Below are positions 17,446 to 26,062 of a stretch of 64,000 nucleotides of DNA, in pieces. A program made the position numbers and the translations under genes. Location: the NCBI RefSeq assembly GCF_000020365.1, contig NC_012108.1:3038001-3102000 (forward strand), in the 5' to 3' direction. This DNA is from Desulforapulum autotrophicum HRM2. GTDB lineage: Bacteria; Desulfobacterota; Desulfobacteria; Desulfobacterales; Desulfobacteraceae. The notes under the pieces are model-generated. The model ran no database searches. It was not told where the DNA came from and saw only the letters and a list, made by a program, of their open reading frames with translations. Position 1 is the first letter of the stretch; each line of letters starts with the position of its first letter.

Positions 17446-19788
17446 ATGGAATCATCCCCATCCCCCATACAAAGACGAGCAGCCATGCTGCTGATACTGT
17501 TACTGCTGGCTCTGCCCGCCACGGCTAAAGCCCTCATGGACAAACAAGATCAGCCGGTCGCCTGGCATATTTCAGCAGCAAAGGGAACCCACGACTATGA
17601 AAGAGGTCTCTATATTGCCGACGGAGAGGTTGTAATCAAAGGCGGCACAACCCGACTTGAGGCAGACCATCTGGAGTTTAACAGCGCCACAAATGATGCC
17701 ATGGCAAGGGGTCATGTGCTCTTGATCTCTGGAGAAGATACGGTCACCTGCGAGGCCCTTACCATCAACCTTACCACAGAGACCGGCACCATCTATGACG
17801 GCACCATCTTTGTTCAGGAGAACAATTTTTATATCCGGGGACAAAAAATAACAAAGACCGGAAAGGACAGTTACCTTGCCCAACAGGCATCCCTTACCTC
17901 ATGCAACACCGAAACCCCTGACTGGAAAATTACGGCAAAAAATGTTCGGGTGACCATTGGCGGGTATGGGGTTGCAAAGCATGCCACCCTCTATGCCCGT
18001 AACATCCCTGCCCTCTACACGCCTTTTCTGGGATTTCCAGCTAAAACACGTCGTCAGACCGGTCTTCTTACCCCAGAATACAGCCTTTCTGACCGAAAAG
18101 GATTTGAGCTGAACCTGCCCCTGTTTCTGGCCATCAATCGAGCAAGCGATGCTACTCTGTATGCCGATTACATGGAAAAAAGAGGAACAAAACTTGGCCT
18201 TGAATATCGGTATATTCTGGGCAGTCAATCAAAGGGAACACTATTCTTTGATTATCTTGATGACCAGAAAATCGATGACGGAACTGATGCCACATCAGAT
18301 TACAGCTATAGCACCACCCCCGATAGAACAAACACGGACCGTTACTGGTTCAGGATGAAGCACGACCAGGCCCTTCCCATGGGATGGAAGGCCAAACTTG
18401 ATCTTGATGTTGTGAGCGATGCTGACTATCTCCACGAGTTCAAGGACGGATACACAGGGTTTACAAACACCCAGAACACCTTTGCCGACAACTTTGGCAG
18501 AAACCTGGACGACTATGATGACACCACCCGGACAAACCAGCTGAACCTGAACAGGACCTGGGATACCTACAGCCTGAATGTGGACGTTGACTGGTATGAC
18601 GATGTGGAAGCCAGACAGTTAAATGAAGACGACACAACACTTCAGACCCTGCCGGCAGTTACCCTCAATACCGTGTATCAAAGAATCAACCGGTCTGACG
18701 TTTATTTTGATCTTGATGCCGGATACAAGAATTTTTTTCGCCAGGATACCACCTCGGCCCTGGTCAATGGCCAGCGGGCCGATATCCACCCCTCCCTTTA
18801 TTATCCCATTAAAGCCGGCAGATACCTTAACGTTGAACCTTCCGTCGGCCTCAGGCAGACAGCCTGGTATTCCGACGACTACACCCTCTCGGGCGAGGAC
18901 GAGAGTTCTGGAGGATTCAGTCACAGAGAACTTGTGGATTTAAACCTTGAAATGTCCACCCGGTTCTCCCGGATTTTTACCCCTGGCAACGATTTTGCCG
19001 AAAGAATTAAGCACGAAATTGTTCCCGCCCTGGAGTATAATTATATTCCGGATGTTGACCAGGACGACCTCCCCTTTTTTGATGACGAGGACAGGGTTGC
19101 AAGGCAGAACCAGGTAACCTGGTCCGTGACAAACCGATTTACCACTCGAAAGATCAAACCCGTCCCATTGGACAGAAAAACATCCGTTACTTCCATTGCT
19201 GATACCCCGGTGAACGCCACCCCAAAAACGCCCGAAACCCAAGTCGTCTACCATGAATTTGCCTGGGTAAAGCTCTATCAAACCTATTATTTTGATGACC
19301 TGACCTATTATGATGATGATGATGACGATGATGATGTCACACGATACGACATAGACAAATCCTTTTCAGACCTCAGTCTTGAAAGCGAGTTTTCCCCGTA
19401 TAACTGGCTCTCCCTTGAAATGGATGTTGACTGGTCTGCCCAGGACAATCAATTCACAATGTGTAACACGGGTTTCACCCTGAAGGACAACAGAAAAGAC
19501 ACAGTTCAATTCCGATATCGCTACCAAAGTGAAGAGAGTGAACTCGTAGACGTGGACCCCTCAGAGACGCTGTATGTAAAAACAAACGTAGTCATCACCC
19601 CAAGTCTTAACGCATTTATATCCCATGAAGAGGATCTATATAACAACGAACGGGTTGAAACCTCCACAGGTATCGGGTACCACAGGCAGTGCTGGTCCAT
19701 GGTCCTGACCTATCGAGACCAACCTGATGACAGGTCCGTTGGTTTTTTCATAAATTTATACGGCATCGGAGAGTTTGGACAAGAATGA
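17446..19788 (+). CDS. lptD: LPS-assembly outer-membrane protein LptD
   Basis: Outer-membrane beta-barrel that, with LptE, inserts lipopolysaccharide into the outer leaflet. From the ATG at 17446 the protein has 780 residues: a signal peptide ending near ATAKA (about residue 29), an OstA/LptA-like N-terminal domain, then a long barrel of alternating strands with many Tyr/Asp residues. In-frame ATGs at 17407 and 17485 are also possible; none has a clear ribosome site. An eight-residue Asp run encoded by GAT/GAC repeats (19312-19335) lies in a probable loop. Its partner lptE is at 58553-59068. The stop overlaps the next gene by 4 nt. Confidence 0.93.
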   Translation: MESSPSPIQRRAAMLLILLLLALPATAKALMDKQDQPVAWHISAAKGTHDYERGLYIADGEVVIKGGTTRLEADHLEFNSATNDAMARGHVLLISGEDTVTCEALTINLTTETGTIYDGTIFVQENNFYIRGQKITKTGKDSYLAQQASLTSCNTETPDWKITAKNVRVTIGGYGVAKHATLYARNIPALYTPFLGFPAKTRRQTGLLTPEYSLSDRKGFELNLPLFLAINRASDATLYADYMEKRGTKLGLEYRYILGSQSKGTLFFDYLDDQKIDDGTDATSDYSYSTTPDRTNTDRYWFRMKHDQALPMGWKAKLDLDVVSDADYLHEFKDGYTGFTNTQNTFADNFGRNLDDYDDTTRTNQLNLNRTWDTYSLNVDVDWYDDVEARQLNEDDTTLQTLPAVTLNTVYQRINRSDVYFDLDAGYKNFFRQDTTSALVNGQRADIHPSLYYPIKAGRYLNVEPSVGLRQTAWYSDDYTLSGEDESSGGFSHRELVDLNLEMSTRFSRIFTPGNDFAERIKHEIVPALEYNYIPDVDQDDLPFFDDEDRVARQNQVTWSVTNRFTTRKIKPVPLDRKTSVTSIADTPVNATPKTPETQVVYHEFAWVKLYQTYYFDDLTYYDDDDDDDDVTRYDIDKSFSDLSLESEFSPYNWLSLEMDVDWSAQDNQFTMCNTGFTLKDNRKDTVQFRYRYQSEESELVDVDPSETLYVKTNVVITPSLNAFISHEEDLYNNERVETSTGIGYHRQCWSMVLTYRDQPDDRSVGFFINLYGIGEFGQE

Positions 19789-20309
19789 GTCAAGAAAAAT
19801 CATGGTACACCCTTTTAACCAAGAGCCGCTTTGAAAACGTTGTATTCAACGATATCCAGAAGAAATCCATTGAGGTATTTCTTCCAAAGATAAAAAAAAG
19901 AAGCCAGCGGAAAGACAGAAAATTAATGATCGATGTCCCCCTGTTTCCGGGCTATCTTTTTGTCAACATAACCCTTGACCCAGTGACACATTTAAGCGTG
20001 GTCAAGACCACGGGGGCCGTTCGGCTTTTAGGATATTCGTCGGGTCCGGTTCCTGTTCCATCAGCCCATATTGAATCCCTTAAAATCGTTACGGGGACAG
20101 GTCTTGACGTGGTCAGCGGGACTATTAATACCCTTCAAAAAGGGGAACGGGTGCTTGTAGTCCGAGGCCCTTTTTCAGGGGTCAAAGGAGAATTTCTGCG
20201 CCATAAGGGCAAGGATCGTGTAATCATAAAGATCGAAACCCTAGGCCAGTTTGCAGGAGTTGAAATTGACAGGGAAGATTTGGAGATATTACCAGCCATA
20301 CTATCCTAA
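19785..20309 (+). CDS. NusG-family transcription elongation factor (RfaH/UpxY-like paralogue)
   Basis: 174 residues with an N-terminal NGN domain (WYTLLTKSRFENVV, then LFPGYLFVNI near residue 55) and a C-terminal KOW domain (GERVLVVRGPFSGVKGEF near 120-140). Housekeeping NusG normally sits in the secE-nusG-rplK cluster, so this gene, overlapping lptD by an ATGA, is more likely a specialised antiterminator of the RfaH/UpxY/LoaP type. Such factors act on long surface-polysaccharide operons. The pairing with lptD suggests an envelope role; the target operon is not visible here. Confidence 0.88.
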   Translation: MSQEKSWYTLLTKSRFENVVFNDIQKKSIEVFLPKIKKRSQRKDRKLMIDVPLFPGYLFVNITLDPVTHLSVVKTTGAVRLLGYSSGPVPVPSAHIESLKIVTGTGLDVVSGTINTLQKGERVLVVRGPFSGVKGEFLRHKGKDRVIIKIETLGQFAGVEIDREDLEILPAILS

Positions 20310-20313
20310 CCCC

Positions 20314-20342
20314 TTGACATAGTATAAAAATTTGTTTAGATA
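20314..20342 (+). promoter_or_regulatory. Sigma70-type promoter of the HU-family gene
   Basis: TTGACA (20314-20319), 17-bp spacer, TAGATA (20337-20342), directly after the stop of the NusG-like gene. Predicted leader is about 95 nt. Confidence 0.6.
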
Positions 20343-20443
20343 GAGTTTTACACCCCACCTGGGGTTTAATTTTTTTTACGGAAAAATGGTCTCGCATACT
20401 GGTTTGCGCAAATGCCAGTTCCAGATAACATGAAAGAGGATCT

Positions 20444-20719
20444 ATGAATAAACTTGAGCTGATCTCCGTCCTGAAACAGAGGGCTGATCTTACAAAAACT
20501 GAAGCCGCCGAAATTGTTGAAATTTTTTTTGACTCGTTGACCGAAGCCCTTGCCAATGATGAACGTGTGGAAATCCGAGGACTGTGCAGTTTTTTTATTA
20601 AAGAGTACAAAAGTTACACCGGTAGAAACCCCAAAACCGGTGCCAAGGTAACCATTCCCGCAAAAAAACTTCCTTTTTTCAAGTGCGGAAAAGAATTGAA
20701 AGAGCGAGTAGACTTCTAA
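20444..20719 (+). CDS. HU/IHF-family DNA-binding protein
   Basis: A 91-residue nucleoid protein. N-terminal dimerisation helices (MNKLELISVLKQRADLTKTE) and the beta-arm region SYTGRNPKTGAKVTIPAKKL with the DNA-intercalating proline (RNPKTG) are intact. The C-terminus PFFKCGKELKERV is typical of the deltaproteobacterial beta-like form. A second member, IhfA-like, is at 54591-54917; the two might form a heterodimer. AGAGGAT precedes the ATG. holB starts 3 nt after the stop. Confidence 0.93.
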   Translation: MNKLELISVLKQRADLTKTEAAEIVEIFFDSLTEALANDERVEIRGLCSFFIKEYKSYTGRNPKTGAKVTIPAKKLPFFKCGKELKERVDF

Positions 20720-20722
20720 TCC

Positions 20723-21760
20723 ATGCAGTTCCATGACCAGCCAGATACCTGTCTCAGTATCAAGGGTGGGGTTAACCTGCCCCAGGATCTTGTAGCCCTG
20801 CTTGCAACACTTAAAATTCCCAATGCACTTTTGTTTGTAGGCAACCCGGATCTTGGGAAAGTTGAAACGGCCCTTGCCTTTGCAAGGGCCCTGAACTGCC
20901 AGGGAGAAAAAAGGAACGACGGACTCGCCTGCGACCAGTGCAGGTCATGTAAAAAGATTCTTTCGTCCATGCATCCGGATATCATCTGTGTGGCCCCTGT
21001 AAAGGAGCGAATCAAGATCTCACAGATCAGGGAGATTTACGGGCAGATCAAGGCAAAGCCCCATGAGGCAAAGTTCCGCATGGTTCTGATTCAAGGGGCC
21101 GAGGCCATGAACCCCGAAGCTTCAAATGCCTTGTTAAAAATCCTTGAAGAGCCACCGGAACGTACTTTTTTCATTCTGACGACGGAACGAACCGACGGTC
21201 TTCTGCCAACCATCCTGTCCCGTTGCAGACAGGTGACATTTTCCCCCATGGACCAGGGAAAAATCGAACAGATCCTGGTCAGAGACCACGGCATTGACAC
21301 AACTACGGCAGGGATTGCGGCTTCATGGTCCCAGGGAAGCCTTCAAAAGGCCCTTAAATTTACAGGTATTGTGAAGAGTGATGACACCACGGACTGGCCG
21401 GAAAGAAGAAGATGGATGATCACGGCAATTTCCACGCTGATCCGCGGTGCCAACCCAGGAGTAGCCCTCCTCCTTGCGGAAAAAATCAACCAGAATCCTG
21501 AGCTTCTCGGTGGAACCCTGGCCATTCTTGAAAGTTTTTTCAGGGATATGGTTGTGTTTAAATACAATACCGAAAAGATAATCAATTCAGACTTTCAAAC
21601 CCTTTTAACCGAAACAGATTCTGGGATTTCAACTCAAAGGGTCCTTTCATGGATCACTGAACTCCACCATGTTGAAAAAAAAATCAAGGCCAATGCAGGC
21701 ATCCGATTGACCTTGGAGGCTTTTTTGTTTAAGCTTATACCTGCCAGGCAATTGGCCTGA
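20723..21760 (+). CDS. holB: DNA polymerase III, delta-prime subunit
   Basis: Clamp-loader subunit of 345 residues. A degenerate P-loop GNPDLGKVE (about 35-43) is normal for delta-prime, which does not hydrolyse ATP. A zinc cluster of four cysteines follows (C in ALNCQGEK, then CDQCRSC), and the sensor segment SNALLKILEEPPERTFFILTT with the SRC motif (ILSRCRQ) is intact, supplying the arginine finger to gamma/tau. It sits between an HU gene and ricT, an order often seen with metG further on. Confidence 0.95.
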   Translation: MQFHDQPDTCLSIKGGVNLPQDLVALLATLKIPNALLFVGNPDLGKVETALAFARALNCQGEKRNDGLACDQCRSCKKILSSMHPDIICVAPVKERIKISQIREIYGQIKAKPHEAKFRMVLIQGAEAMNPEASNALLKILEEPPERTFFILTTERTDGLLPTILSRCRQVTFSPMDQGKIEQILVRDHGIDTTTAGIAASWSQGSLQKALKFTGIVKSDDTTDWPERRRWMITAISTLIRGANPGVALLLAEKINQNPELLGGTLAILESFFRDMVVFKYNTEKIINSDFQTLLTETDSGISTQRVLSWITELHHVEKKIKANAGIRLTLEAFLFKLIPARQLA

Positions 21761-21787
21761 CTCCATAACGCTCCACAGGAGAAGATC

Positions 21788-22609
21788 ATGACAAAAATTG
21801 CAGGTATTCGTTTCAAACCTGCCGGTAAAATATACGATTTTGACTGCGGTGCCTTTGTCCTTAACACAGGTGATAAGGTGATCGTTGAAACTGAACAGGG
21901 ACTTGGGTTTGGCGTTGTCACCATCCCACCGTCTGTTCTTGACCCGGACAAAAAAAAGAAACAGCTCAAAAAAGTATTTCGGATTGCAACGGAAGCAGAT
22001 TTTCAAAAGCGGGAAAAGAACAAACAGATGGAAAAAGGGGCCTTTGCCTTTTGCCAGGGATGTATTTCAAAGCTTGGTCTGAAGATGAATCTTTTCACCG
22101 TTGAAAGCACCTTTGATGCGGTCAAACTCACCTTTTTTTACACGGCCGAGGGCCGGGTGGACTTCCGGGAACTTGTCAAAATTCTTGTCAAGGAATTCCG
22201 CATCCGTATTGAGATGCGCCAGGTGGGTATCCGGAACCAGTCAAAACAATGCGGCGGCATCGGCAGGTGCGGCCGTGAAATCTGCTGTTCTTCGTTCATG
22301 AAGAACTTTGACCCAGTTTCAATCAAGATGGCAAAGGAACAGGGGCTCTCCCTTAATCCCACCAAAATCTCCGGCCTTTGCGGACGACTGATGTGCTGTC
22401 TGACCTTTGAGAACAAGACCTACAAGCTGCTCAAAAAAGAGCTCCCAAAACCTGGAAAAATTGTTGAGACCCCCAAGGGTCCCGGCAAGGTAATTCGCCA
22501 GAATGTTCTCAGACAGACGGTCACTCTACGCCTTGAGGATGGTTCTGAATTTGAAGCTGACAATAAAGAGTTAAGCAAAGGGAAAGATTCGATCAATGAA
22601 GACAAGTGA
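21788..22609 (+). CDS. PSP1/RicT (YaaT)-family protein
   Basis: 273 residues. The PSP1 C-terminal domain is recognisable from EQGLGFGVV, GRVDFRELVKIL, GGIGRCGREICCSSF and GLCGRLMCCLTFE. The conserved cysteines in the last two blocks are the ones that in Bacillus RicT help hold [4Fe-4S] clusters in the RicAFT complex, which affects RNase Y processing. No RicA or RicF is visible here. The domain after residue 225 is an SH3-like PKGPGKVI segment. The gene overlaps metG by 14 nt, the classic holB-ricT-metG arrangement. Confidence 0.92.
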   Translation: MTKIAGIRFKPAGKIYDFDCGAFVLNTGDKVIVETEQGLGFGVVTIPPSVLDPDKKKKQLKKVFRIATEADFQKREKNKQMEKGAFAFCQGCISKLGLKMNLFTVESTFDAVKLTFFYTAEGRVDFRELVKILVKEFRIRIEMRQVGIRNQSKQCGGIGRCGREICCSSFMKNFDPVSIKMAKEQGLSLNPTKISGLCGRLMCCLTFENKTYKLLKKELPKPGKIVETPKGPGKVIRQNVLRQTVTLRLEDGSEFEADNKELSKGKDSINEDK

Positions 22610-24542
22610 TCCCCGTTACTTCACAACCCCCATCTACTATGTGAATGCCAAACCCCACCTGGGGCATGCATATACCACCATTGCAACCGACGTTGCAGCC
22701 CGTTACAGCCGGATGTGCGCAAGACCAACCTATTTTCTGACTGGAACCGATGAGCACGGTGACAAGATCGTCGAGGCTGCAACCCGGGAAGAGACATCAC
22801 CCAAGGCCTATGTGGACAGAATCAGTGCCCTTTTCAAGAACCTTTGGCCCAGGCTCAACATCAGCAACGACCATTTCATCCGGACAACAGATCCGGACCA
22901 TATCAAGGTGGTGGAAAATCTGCTCACCCGGATCCACGAGTCAGGGGACATCTACTTCAGTGAGTATGAAGGTATCTACTGCTTTGGATGCGAACGTTTT
23001 TACCAGGAACGTGAACTTGTGGACGGGAAATGCCCTGACCACGGGACTGTTCCGAAAAAGATAAAAGAATCCAACTATTTCTTTGCCATGGGCAAATACC
23101 AGGATTGGCTCATTGATCACATCACCAGAAACCCCGATTTTATAAGGCCGGAACGATATCGAAACGAGGTGCTTTCGTTTCTCAAGGAACCCCTGGAGGA
23201 TCTTTGCATCTCACGCCCAAAATCAAGGCTCACCTGGGGAATCACCCTCCCCTTTGACCATGACTATGTCACCTATGTGTGGTTTGACGCCCTGACCAAC
23301 TATCTTTCGGCCTTGGGATATCCCGATGGAGAGCGGTTTAAGACTTTCTGGCCCCACACCCGGCACTTTGTGGCAAAGGACATTATCAAACCCCACGGCA
23401 TCTACTGGCCCTGTATGCTCAAGGCTGCCGGGATAGACCCCTACCAAAGCCTCAATGTCCACGGATTCTGGAACGTGGGCGGATCAAAAATGTCAAAGAG
23501 CATCGGCAATGTCACCGACCCGGTTGAGATCATCGACACCTACGGGGTTGACACCTTTCGCTATTTTCTCATGCGGGAAATGGTGTTCGGACTTGATTCA
23601 AATTTTACCGAAGACTCCATTGTTCAACGGATCAATTCAGATCTTGCCAACGATCTTGGGAATCTTTTCTCCAGGGTGGTATCCATGGTCCACCGTTATT
23701 TTAAAGGCGAGACCCCCGGGGTTGACAAGGGTCTGGACAAGGATCTCTCCCTTGAGCACCAGGCCTGGGAGTGTGTTGAAAAATTCACCCTTCACATGGA
23801 GGAAACCGAATTCCACAAGGCTCTCATTTCGGTATGGGAGTTCATCAGCACCATGAACAGGTACATTGACACCCAGGCCCCATGGACTCTGTCAAAAGAT
23901 CCGGAAAAAAAACCGGCCCTGGAAACAGTCATGTACAACCTTGTCCAGGGGTTGAGAACCGTCTCCTGCCTTATCTATCCAATCATGCCCGACACCTCCC
24001 ACAGGATGCTGACCATTCTCAACATTCAACCACCCCGGGACCGAGACTTTTATACCATGGCTGAAATTTTCCCCTGGCATGGGGTCAAGGCCGGGACCTT
24101 GATCCAAAAGGCCCCTGTTTTGTTTCCACGAATTGATGTCCCTGTCGGCAAAAAAACGGCTGATACCAAACCTTCAAAAAAACAAGTGGGCAAGACCGGA
24201 CTCAAGGATCCAAAACCTGCCGTTTCCATTGAGGATTTTTCAAAAATAGACCTGAGGAGCGGCCTTGTGGTTTCAGCAGAAAAAATTGAAGGCTCCAATA
24301 AACTTTTAAAACTCACGGTTGACCTTGGGGAAAAGACCCCCCGCCAGATCATTGCAGGCCTTGCAAAAGAGTATACGCCGGACCAGATTGTTGGGAAGGG
24401 CGTTGTCGTGGTTGCCAACCTTTTACCGGCCACCATCATGGGTGAAACCTCCCAGGGCATGGTCCTTGCTGTTAAACAGAGCAAAACACTGAGCTTGATC
24501 GAATTCAACGAAAAGATCAAACCTGGAAACCAAATCAGATAG
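22596..24542 (+). CDS. metG: Methionyl-tRNA synthetase
   Basis: 648 residues. Class I signatures are intact: HLGH in PHLGHAYTT (about 22-25) and KMSKS in GSKMSKSIGN (about residue 298). The knuckle has CFGC and CPDH, a zinc site of Cys3-His type. The anticodon domain is followed by a Lys-rich linker (about 510-540) and a C-terminal Trbp111-like tRNA-binding domain (DLRSGLVVSAE to the end), which acts as a dimerisation and tRNA-capture module. The start lies inside ricT. A GGGAAAG ribosome site is present. Confidence 0.97.
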   Translation: MKTSDPRYFTTPIYYVNAKPHLGHAYTTIATDVAARYSRMCARPTYFLTGTDEHGDKIVEAATREETSPKAYVDRISALFKNLWPRLNISNDHFIRTTDPDHIKVVENLLTRIHESGDIYFSEYEGIYCFGCERFYQERELVDGKCPDHGTVPKKIKESNYFFAMGKYQDWLIDHITRNPDFIRPERYRNEVLSFLKEPLEDLCISRPKSRLTWGITLPFDHDYVTYVWFDALTNYLSALGYPDGERFKTFWPHTRHFVAKDIIKPHGIYWPCMLKAAGIDPYQSLNVHGFWNVGGSKMSKSIGNVTDPVEIIDTYGVDTFRYFLMREMVFGLDSNFTEDSIVQRINSDLANDLGNLFSRVVSMVHRYFKGETPGVDKGLDKDLSLEHQAWECVEKFTLHMEETEFHKALISVWEFISTMNRYIDTQAPWTLSKDPEKKPALETVMYNLVQGLRTVSCLIYPIMPDTSHRMLTILNIQPPRDRDFYTMAEIFPWHGVKAGTLIQKAPVLFPRIDVPVGKKTADTKPSKKQVGKTGLKDPKPAVSIEDFSKIDLRSGLVVSAEKIEGSNKLLKLTVDLGEKTPRQIIAGLAKEYTPDQIVGKGVVVVANLLPATIMGETSQGMVLAVKQSKTLSLIEFNEKIKPGNQIR

Positions 24543-24620
24543 ATTGGGACAGCAGCAGAACTTAGATCAAATACACCTGGTCCCAGTGGCCAGTTCGAAC
24601 AGAATAAATTAGGAGACAGG

Positions 24621-26042
24621 TTGTTCAATTACAACAGACAGCCCGGCTGGCGAGAATTTCAATCAGAACTGAGGTTGACCTCCAGGAGAAAAAAACGCTT
24701 ACCGAGGTTGATAAAGTTTTTTTCTCTTGTTCTGATAACCGCAGGGATCATAGTCGCAATCGACATTGTTTCCCTTGAAAGCCTTCCTGAAATCGTTGCC
24801 ACTGTAAAAAACCACCTCCCCATGGAAAAAACCCAGCCGGCAGATTTAATCGACTCCCCCGGGGAAAAAAGTGAAAAAACAACACAACAGACACCTATGA
24901 CAAAGCAGGATTTAAGGGCGCTCTTGAACCCCTCACTGATTTTTAACACTGAAACGTCAAAAATTATGATCCAGGGGACCACTGAAAAATTCTTTGTTGA
25001 AACCAGCCTTGACCCCTCTCTTCAAAGGCTGCTCACTCGGAACCTTGACGAACTCAAAACCCTTACCCGGGGGAAACCCCAGCGGATTGGCCTTGTGGCC
25101 ATGGAACCCTTTAGCGGAAAAATCGTTGCCATGGCAGGATTTGACCTTGGTAATCCCAGTGCCAATCCCTGCACCATGGACGACTATCCAGCTGCAAGTA
25201 TCTTTAAAATTGTGACTGCATCGGCCGTGGTGGAAACCATTGGTTACTCCCCCGAGACCCCCCTTTATTTTAACGGCGGGAAATACACCCTGTACAAACG
25301 GCAACTCAAGGAGACCCAAAACCGCTACACCACACGAGTGACCCTGGCCAAGGCCTTTGCCGAATCCATCAACCCGATTTTCGGCAAAATTGCCGCAACA
25401 CGGTTAGATCCTGAAACCCTTACCCTCTATGCCAGAGCATTTGGATTCAACCAGGCAATGGATTCTGATTTTTCCTTTGATTCTGGAAAAATGCTCATTA
25501 CAGACAGCACCTATCAGCAGGCCGAAGTGGGTTGCGGATTCAACAAGACAACCACCATCTCCCCCATGTTTGGGGCCATGCTCTCTTCGACCATTGTGAA
25601 CCAGGGGAACCGAATCGTACCTTCAGTGGTTGAGCGGGTAACAGATACAAAAGGCACGGTTGTCTATGCCAGCGCGCCACCCCACACCCAAAGGGCTGTG
25701 AATTCTAAAACGGCACGGGCTGTGCGAACCATGATGTCACGAACAATCACACAGGGCACGGCCAGAAAGGCTTTCCGAGGGGCACAACGGGATTCAACCC
25801 TGTCAAAACTTGAGATCGGCGGCAAGACAGGTTCCATAAACAGCAGGGATAACACCATCAGATATGACTGGTTTACGGGATTTGCCAAGGAAAAAAATGG
25901 AGAAAAAGCATTGGCTCTGGCCGTTGTTGTCGGCCATCGAAAATATATCGGCACCCGGGCGTCAACCTATGGAAAAATGATTTTCAAGCACTATTTCAAC
26001 GCCTATTTTGCATCTAACAAGACAACCGCCAACCGCGGCTAA
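24621..26042 (+). CDS. Short penicillin-binding protein (transpeptidase domain, membrane anchored)
   Basis: 473 residues; the start is TTG with AGGAGA 4 nt upstream, and no better in-frame start exists. One membrane helix (about 30-50) precedes a periplasmic linker and a transpeptidase domain from about 120. Active-site motifs: SIFK (SxxK, Ser near 193), SIN (SxN, near 249) and KTG (near 402). The large N-terminal dimerisation domain of PBP2/PBP3 is absent, so this is a minimal class-B-like or penicillin-binding-related enzyme; its substrate is peptidoglycan by family. It is followed closely by the GlmS-like gene, a possible cell-wall pair. Confidence 0.88.
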   Translation: MFNYNRQPGWREFQSELRLTSRRKKRLPRLIKFFSLVLITAGIIVAIDIVSLESLPEIVATVKNHLPMEKTQPADLIDSPGEKSEKTTQQTPMTKQDLRALLNPSLIFNTETSKIMIQGTTEKFFVETSLDPSLQRLLTRNLDELKTLTRGKPQRIGLVAMEPFSGKIVAMAGFDLGNPSANPCTMDDYPAASIFKIVTASAVVETIGYSPETPLYFNGGKYTLYKRQLKETQNRYTTRVTLAKAFAESINPIFGKIAATRLDPETLTLYARAFGFNQAMDSDFSFDSGKMLITDSTYQQAEVGCGFNKTTTISPMFGAMLSSTIVNQGNRIVPSVVERVTDTKGTVVYASAPPHTQRAVNSKTARAVRTMMSRTITQGTARKAFRGAQRDSTLSKLEIGGKTGSINSRDNTIRYDWFTGFAKEKNGEKALALAVVVGHRKYIGTRASTYGKMIFKHYFNAYFASNKTTANRG

Positions 26043-26062
26043 AATCTGGACCGGAGGACACC

